Of a DNA stretch of 64,000 bases, positions 59,674-64,000 are shown one piece after another. Location: assembly GCA_029624735.1 (NCBI GenBank), contig JARSSM010000016.1:69993-133992 (forward strand), given 5' to 3'. The translations under genes and the position numbers were made by a program. This DNA comes from Defluviicoccus sp. GTDB taxonomy: Bacteria; Pseudomonadota; Alphaproteobacteria; Rhodospirillales; Defluviicoccaceae. Below the pieces are notes generated by a model. It saw only the letters and a list, made by a program, of their open reading frames with translations. It did no database searches and was not told where the DNA came from. How positions within the stretch are numbered: position 1 is the first letter of the stretch; every line of letters begins with the position of its first letter.

Positions 59674-61149
59674 TCACGCTGCACCCTTGGCGGCGGTGAC
59701 CACCAAGCCCGCGACATCGGCGTCGCACTCCCGGCGCAGGACCTCGGTGTCGATCGTCCTTACCGCCAGCCCGGCAGCGTCCATCGCGGTGCGCAAGTAC
59801 GTCTCGGAGTGGTTGTAGCGGCCGTGTGGTGCGAGGTGGTAGTCGTGCTCGCCCGCCGCAGCATTGCCCTTCTCGAGGCTGAAAACAAAGGCGCCGCCCC
59901 GCTTGAGCGCCTGGGCGGCAGCGGCGAAGACATCGTCGAGACGACCGAAATAACAGAGCGCATCGGCAGAGCAGATCAGATCGAATTCCGACTCTTTCGT
60001 GTTGAGATACGCGGTCAGTTCGGCCTCGACGAGCGCGTCGTAAAGGTTGCGTGCTTTCGCCTTGAGCAGCATTTTCGGCGACAGATCGACGCCAACCAGC
60101 CGATAGGCGTACGGGCGCAAGTGTTGCGCACACAGCCCGGTCCCGCAGCCGGCGTCGAGAACGGTGAGGGTGCCAGTCGGGGTCGGGAAGATTTTGGCAA
60201 CGCGGGCCTGTACCAGCTCGGGCGCTCTGTAATTGATGTTCTGTAGCACCTGATCGAAGCTGGCGGCAAAGTCGTCAAACAATTCCCGGATGTAGGAGTC
60301 GGTGGCCCGCTCGGGAATGTTCTTGCCGCTGTAGGCAGCAAGAAGATGCCGGGCGGACGGATTGTCGGCATCGAAGGCGAGCCACTGCTCAAGCACTTTG
60401 ACCGCTTCGTCGCGCTGGTCCAAGTAATAGAGCGTCGTGATCAGGTACTTGTACGCGTCCCGATCGTAGGGATGGACGGCAATGGCACGGCGGTAGGCAT
60501 CGATCGCGGCGACATAGTTCTTTTGCGTGCGGTACGCGTTGCCGAGATTTTGCAGGATGCTCGGGTTCTCAGGGCTGAGCTCAAGGGCCTTGAGCAGCGT
60601 CGCGACCGCGGCATCAGCCTCACCTAAGCCCCTGAGGGCGACGCCCAGGTTGTTGTAGGCGCCGATGTGGCGGGGGTTGAGCTCGATCGCCTTGACATAG
60701 CAGTCGCGCGCCTTTGCGTGCTCGCCCTGCTCCTTGTAAACGTTGCCGAGATTGCTGTGGGCATCGGCATAGTGCGGCGCCACGGCGAGTGCGGCCTCGA
60801 TGAGGTGGATTGCCGCCCCGGAGTCGCCCGTCTGATGCTTGAGCACGCCCAGGAAGTGAAGCGCATCGGCGTTTGCGGGGTCGCAGGCGAGAACGGCCTG
60901 GAGTGCGGCCTCGGCGGCTCTAAAGTCCTCCCGCCTTAACCGCTGGACCGCGAGCCCGACGGCCTCCTCCGGTGCGACGGCGAGGGTGATCGGCAGCGCT
61001 TCTGCTGCCGCGGCGGCCGCGCCAGGGTGTTCCGCGGTCTCGTCCATTGCTGCGACTACCCCATCCTCCATCGGCAGGACCGGCGGCGGTCCGTCCTGAT
61101 CCCCGTGAAGCGCGCACGAAGCATGGAACGACGGCGATTCTGTTGTCAA
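59674..61149 (-). CDS. TPR-repeat methyltransferase in the T6SS locus
   Basis: 491 residues. The first half has about six TPR units (for example ANADALHFLGVLKHQTGDSGAAIHLIEAAL, NAYRTQKNYVAAIDAYRRAIAVHP). The second half is a class I SAM-dependent methyltransferase with motif I VLDAGCGTGLCAQHL, motif post-I LVGVDLSPKML and motif II FDLICSADALCYFG. The start is a TTG preceded by AGGAGAA; an ATG at 61071 is an alternative. It is the first gene of the minus-strand T6SS run, divergent from tssA. Its target is unknown; the TPR half suggests a protein substrate. A GC-rich 12-base palindrome (GCGGGCGCCCGC, about 59630-59641) lies in the 183-base gap to tagH. Confidence 0.85.
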   Translation of the reverse strand: MTTESPSFHASCALHGDQDGPPPVLPMEDGVVAAMDETAEHPGAAAAAAEALPITLAVAPEEAVGLAVQRLRREDFRAAEAALQAVLACDPANADALHFLGVLKHQTGDSGAAIHLIEAALAVAPHYADAHSNLGNVYKEQGEHAKARDCYVKAIELNPRHIGAYNNLGVALRGLGEADAAVATLLKALELSPENPSILQNLGNAYRTQKNYVAAIDAYRRAIAVHPYDRDAYKYLITTLYYLDQRDEAVKVLEQWLAFDADNPSARHLLAAYSGKNIPERATDSYIRELFDDFAASFDQVLQNINYRAPELVQARVAKIFPTPTGTLTVLDAGCGTGLCAQHLRPYAYRLVGVDLSPKMLLKAKARNLYDALVEAELTAYLNTKESEFDLICSADALCYFGRLDDVFAAAAQALKRGGAFVFSLEKGNAAAGEHDYHLAPHGRYNHSETYLRTAMDAAGLAVRTIDTEVLRRECDADVAGLVVTAAKGAA

Positions 61150-61270
61150 TCGGCGGCTTCTCCTGATAGCTTTTCGTCTTAACGAATGATCAGTGGCAAT
61201 TCGGCTTGCGCCGAGGACCTATTTCAGCCGCTGGCTAGGGAGCGCACCGAGACGGAGGGGCTTGAGGGGG

Positions 61271-62353
61271 ATGGCGGCAACGATCCCGATCGACCAACTC
61301 CTGGCGGATATCACGGCCGACAATCCGTGCGGCGATGATCTTGAGTACGATCCGGAGTTTGGCGCGCTGGCGCGCGACGCTCGGCCCGTGCCGGAACAGG
61401 TGATGGGTGATGCGGTCGTACCGGCGCGGGAGCCGGATTGGCCCGCGATCCGCCGACGTGCGCTTGACCTCTTCAGCCGCACCATGGACCTGCGCGTCGG
61501 CGTTCTGCTCACCCGCGCCCTTCTCAACAGCGACGGCTTTGCGGGGCTGCGCGACGGCTTGACGGTCATTGTGCGCCTGGTCGCTGAGCGCTGGGACGGC
61601 GTGCACCCGCGCCTTGATCCGGACGACAACCTCGATCCGACGACGCGGGTCAACATTCTGGCCACGCTTTGCGACAAGGAAACGTTCCTTAAGGATTTGC
61701 GCACGGCGCCGCTATTTACCTCGCGGACGTTCGGGCCGATCCGCTATCGCGACGTTCTCGTCGCCTCGGGGATCCTGAAGGTGGCCGCGGAGGAGGGGCA
61801 GGCACCGCCTCTCGATCTCGCCCAGATCACGGCTGCTTCTCGCGATGCCGATGCCGAGGCGGTCATCGCTGCAGCGGAAGCGGTGCGGACGGCGACGGCA
61901 GAAGCGGCAGCACTCGAAACAAACCTGACCGCTCAGGTTGGCGTCCAGCACGCGGCGAGCTTTGCGCCATTGACGCAGGAACTGGCGGCGATCGCGAAGT
62001 ATATGGACGAACGATTGGCGGCGCTTGGCCTCGGCGCCGCGGTGGCAGCGGGCGCATCGCCCTCGCCCGCTCCTGCCGGAGATGCGGCCGGCGGCACTGC
62101 GCCGGCCGCGGGTGACCGGCCCCAGGCGGCGAGCGGGGAAATTACCTCGCGCGAGGACGTGGTTCGTTTGCTCGATCGGATCTGTGCCTACTACGCGCGG
62201 CACGAGCCGGCGAGCCCGGTGCCGATCTTGTTGCAGCGCGCCAAGCGATTGGTGCCGCTGCAGTTCGTCGACATCATTCGCGATCTGGCGCCGGACGCGC
62301 TTGCCGCCATCGACGTTTTTCGCGGCGCTGACACGCCCGACGAAACCGGGTAG
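61271..62353 (+). CDS. tssA: T6SS protein TssA
   Basis: 360 residues. The ImpA N-terminal domain is clear: LLADITADNPCGDDLEYDPEFGAL, EPDWPAIRRRALDLFSRTMDLRVGVLLTRALL and the WDGVHPRLDPDDNLDPTTRVN motif. The short C-terminal segment PVPILLQRAKRLVPLQFVDIIRDLAPDAL places it in the compact TssA class. TssA primes and caps the sheath. Start at the ATG at 61271 (GAGGGGG upstream); frame extension to 61193 is unlikely. First gene of the plus-strand T6SS run. Confidence 0.94.
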   Translation: MAATIPIDQLLADITADNPCGDDLEYDPEFGALARDARPVPEQVMGDAVVPAREPDWPAIRRRALDLFSRTMDLRVGVLLTRALLNSDGFAGLRDGLTVIVRLVAERWDGVHPRLDPDDNLDPTTRVNILATLCDKETFLKDLRTAPLFTSRTFGPIRYRDVLVASGILKVAAEEGQAPPLDLAQITAASRDADAEAVIAAAEAVRTATAEAAALETNLTAQVGVQHAASFAPLTQELAAIAKYMDERLAALGLGAAVAAGASPSPAPAGDAAGGTAPAAGDRPQAASGEITSREDVVRLLDRICAYYARHEPASPVPILLQRAKRLVPLQFVDIIRDLAPDALAAIDVFRGADTPDETG

Positions 62354-62444
62354 AATGCGAATGCGAGGCAGGGCGAAAAGTCGGACAAGACGGTGCCGAG
62401 CGCGGCGGCCCTCTGGGAAGCGCGCAGCAAGGGAGGAGTGATCG

Positions 62445-62963
62445 ATGGCCAAGGCCAGCAGTCAGAAGTTCATCGCGCGCAATCGGGCTCCGCGGGTTCA
62501 GATCGAGTACGACGTGGAACTGTACGGCGCCGAGAAGAAGGTGCAGATCCCGTTCGTCATGGGGGTGCTTGCCGACCTTTCGGGCAAGCCAGCCGAGGCA
62601 CTGCCGGCGGTGGCCGACCGCAAGTTCCTTGAGATCGACGTCGACAACTTCGACGACCGGCTGAAAGCGATGAAGCCGCGGGTCGCGTTCCGGGTGCCGA
62701 ATACGCTCACCGGCGAGGGCGAACTCAGCGTCGACATTACGTTCGAGAGCATGGACGACTTCTCGCCGGCTGCCGTGGCCCGCAAGGTTGACGCGCTCAA
62801 CAAGCTTCTGGAGACGCGCAACCAGCTCGCCAACCTGCTGACGTACATGGACGGCAAGGGCGGGGCGGAGGAACTAATCGCCCGCGCCATGCAGGATCCG
62901 GCGCTCATGCAGGCCCTCGTCGCGGCGCCGAAGCCGGCCGAAACCGAGCCGGCGAAGGAGTAG
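62445..62963 (+). CDS. tssB: T6SS contractile sheath small subunit TssB
   Basis: 172 residues. Family segments are SSQKFIARNRAPRVQIEYDVELYGAEKKVQIPFVMGVLADLSG and FLEIDVDNFDDRLKAMKPRVAFRVPNTL, and the C-terminal helix LLETRNQLANLLTYMDGK. With TssC it forms the contractile tube. GGGAGGAG precedes the ATG. It is followed by tssC after five bases. Confidence 0.97.
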   Translation: MAKASSQKFIARNRAPRVQIEYDVELYGAEKKVQIPFVMGVLADLSGKPAEALPAVADRKFLEIDVDNFDDRLKAMKPRVAFRVPNTLTGEGELSVDITFESMDDFSPAAVARKVDALNKLLETRNQLANLLTYMDGKGGAEELIARAMQDPALMQALVAAPKPAETEPAKE

Positions 62964-62968
62964 CGAGC

Positions 62969-64000
62969 ATGGCCGACGCGCAGACCGGGGCAACAGCCCA
63001 ACCTGAAACCCAGGTTCTGACCACCGACGAATTTTCGCAGCTCCTGCAGAAGGAGTTCCGGCCGCAATCCGATCGCGCCAAGGAGGCAGTGGCGGAAGCG
63101 GTGCAGACACTGGCCCAGCAGGTCCTCGCCGATACCTCGATCGTCTCGACCGACGCCGTGCGCACCATCGAGGCGCTGATCGCCGGCATCGACAAGAAGC
63201 TGACCGATCAGGTCAACGCCGTCCTGCATCACCGCGACTTCCAGGCGCTGGAAGGCGCGTGGCGCGGTCTTCACTACCTCGTCAACAATACCGAAACGGA
63301 CGAGATGCTGAAGATCCGCGTGATGAACATCTCGAAGAAGGACCTGCACAAGACCGTCAAGAAATTCAAGGGGACGGCGTGGGACCAGAGCCCGATCTTC
63401 AAGAAGGTTTATGAGTCGGAATATGGCACCTTCGGCGGTGAGCCGTTCGGTTGCCTGGTCGGCGACTATTACTTTGACCATTCGCCGCCGGATGTCGAAC
63501 TCCTGGGCGAGATGGCGCAGGTCAGCGCCGCGGCGCATACGCCGTTCATCGCCGGTGCGTCACCGGCCATCATGCAGATGGAAAGCTGGCAGGAACTGGC
63601 GAACCCGCGCGATCTGACGAAGATCTTTCAGACGCCTGAGTATGCGCCGTGGAAGTCCCTGCGCGAGGCGGACGATTCGCGCTACATCGGCCTTGCCATG
63701 CCGCGCTTTCTCGCCCGCTACCCCTACGGCGCCAAGACCGATCCGGTCGAGGAGTTCGATTTCGAGGAGGACACCGAGGGCGCCGATCACAACAAGTACT
63801 GTTGGTCCAACTCGGCCTACGCGATGGCGACCAACATCACGCGCGCGTTCAAGTATTTCGGCTGGTGCTCGCGCATCCGCGGCGTCGAATCCGGTGGCGC
63901 GGTCGAGGGGCTGCCGGTGCATACCTTCCCGACCGACGACGGCGGCGTCGACATGAAGTGCCCAACCGAAATCGCGATCACCGACCGGCGCGAGGCGGAG
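62969..64000 (+). CDS. tssC: T6SS contractile sheath large subunit TssC (cut by window end)
   Basis: Starts at the ATG at 62969 with GAAGGAG upstream and stays open to the window end (344 codons seen; full-length proteins are near 490). Typical segments are LIAGIDKKLTDQVNAVLHHRDFQALEGAWRGLHYLV, WDQSPIFKKVYESEYGTFGGEPFG, PFIAGASPAIMQM and the final KCPTEIAITDRREAE. The sheath gene is therefore 3'-partial. Further T6SS genes (tssE, F, G, H, hcp, vgrG) presumably lie beyond the window. Confidence 0.96.
   Translation, partial: MADAQTGATAQPETQVLTTDEFSQLLQKEFRPQSDRAKEAVAEAVQTLAQQVLADTSIVSTDAVRTIEALIAGIDKKLTDQVNAVLHHRDFQALEGAWRGLHYLVNNTETDEMLKIRVMNISKKDLHKTVKKFKGTAWDQSPIFKKVYESEYGTFGGEPFGCLVGDYYFDHSPPDVELLGEMAQVSAAAHTPFIAGASPAIMQMESWQELANPRDLTKIFQTPEYAPWKSLREADDSRYIGLAMPRFLARYPYGAKTDPVEEFDFEEDTEGADHNKYCWSNSAYAMATNITRAFKYFGWCSRIRGVESGGAVEGLPVHTFPTDDGGVDMKCPTEIAITDRREAE

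Noticed and set aside
61195..61209. Possible sigma-54 promoter before tssA (TGGCA...CTTGC)
   Set aside because: The GG and GC elements are separated by 11 bases instead of the required 10, so it does not fit the -24/-12 pattern.
47023..64000. T6SS effector or immunity genes such as VgrG or PAAR within the window
   Set aside because: Every gene in this stretch is accounted for by nrdJ, structural or regulatory T6SS genes and the methyltransferase; no VgrG, PAAR or Rhs motif was seen.

Overview
The window is high-GC DNA from an alphaproteobacterium, most likely a member of the Rhodospirillales or a relative. The indications are an alphaproteobacterial-type LexA, the aroK-aroB-CorC-DUF2889 / bolA / xerD neighbourhood, a mesaconyl-CoA hydratase + malyl-CoA lyase pair of the ethylmalonyl-CoA pathway, a B12-dependent ribonucleotide reductase and an imp-type type VI secretion (T6SS) locus. 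I cannot name the species from sequence alone.

Layout. 0-4.3 kb: lexA, a ComEC-like channel protein, an HMCES/YedK-type abasic-site protein and a small cupin. 4.6-7.7 kb: a membrane-anchored Hanks-type Ser/Thr kinase translationally coupled to an OmpA-like lipoprotein. 7.8-16.2 kb: two trehalose routes, treZ-treY on the minus strand and a divergent treS-maltokinase fusion. 16.4-20.2 kb: a DegP-type periplasmic protease, a strong terminator, and an OmpR-type two-component pair. 20.2-28.0 kb: a DMT transporter, bolA, a tightly overlapping aroK-aroB-corC-DUF2889 operon, a 42-residue membrane microprotein, xerD and a HerA-like (DUF853) ATPase. 28.0-31.8 kb: a Sel1-repeat lipoprotein, a 117-bp tandem repeat array made of hairpins, and the mch-mcl1 pair.

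32.0-47.0 kb is the accessory part. A SLOG-like/four-TM protein converges on a minus-strand run of six genes: glycine-zipper lipoprotein, coiled-coil lipoprotein, TIR-CHASE2 membrane protein, SH3-like periplasmic protein, M48 lipoprotein protease with helical repeats, and patatin phospholipase. It mixes likely immune-type effector domains (TIR, patatin, SLOG with membrane segments) with envelope sensors, and is the best candidate here for an undescribed system. To its right lies a duplicated module (C39-like peptidase with RTX repeats plus a BamE-like lipoprotein). The two peptidase genes share a 430-bp stretch with no difference, one lipoprotein copy has a nonsense codon, and an AT-richer TM2-domain gene sits inside only one copy.

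47.0-64.0 kb: nrdJ, then a T6SS locus. Minus strand, in order of transcription: TPR-methyltransferase, tagH (FHA), tssJ, tssK, tssL, tssM, tagF, pppA. Plus strand, divergent: tssA, tssB and a tssC cut by the window end. The FHA protein and PP2C phosphatase imply threonine-phosphorylation control, but no kinase adjoins the locus in this window; the orphan kinase at 4.6 kb is a possible partner. No rRNA, tRNA, CRISPR array or insertion sequence was recognised.
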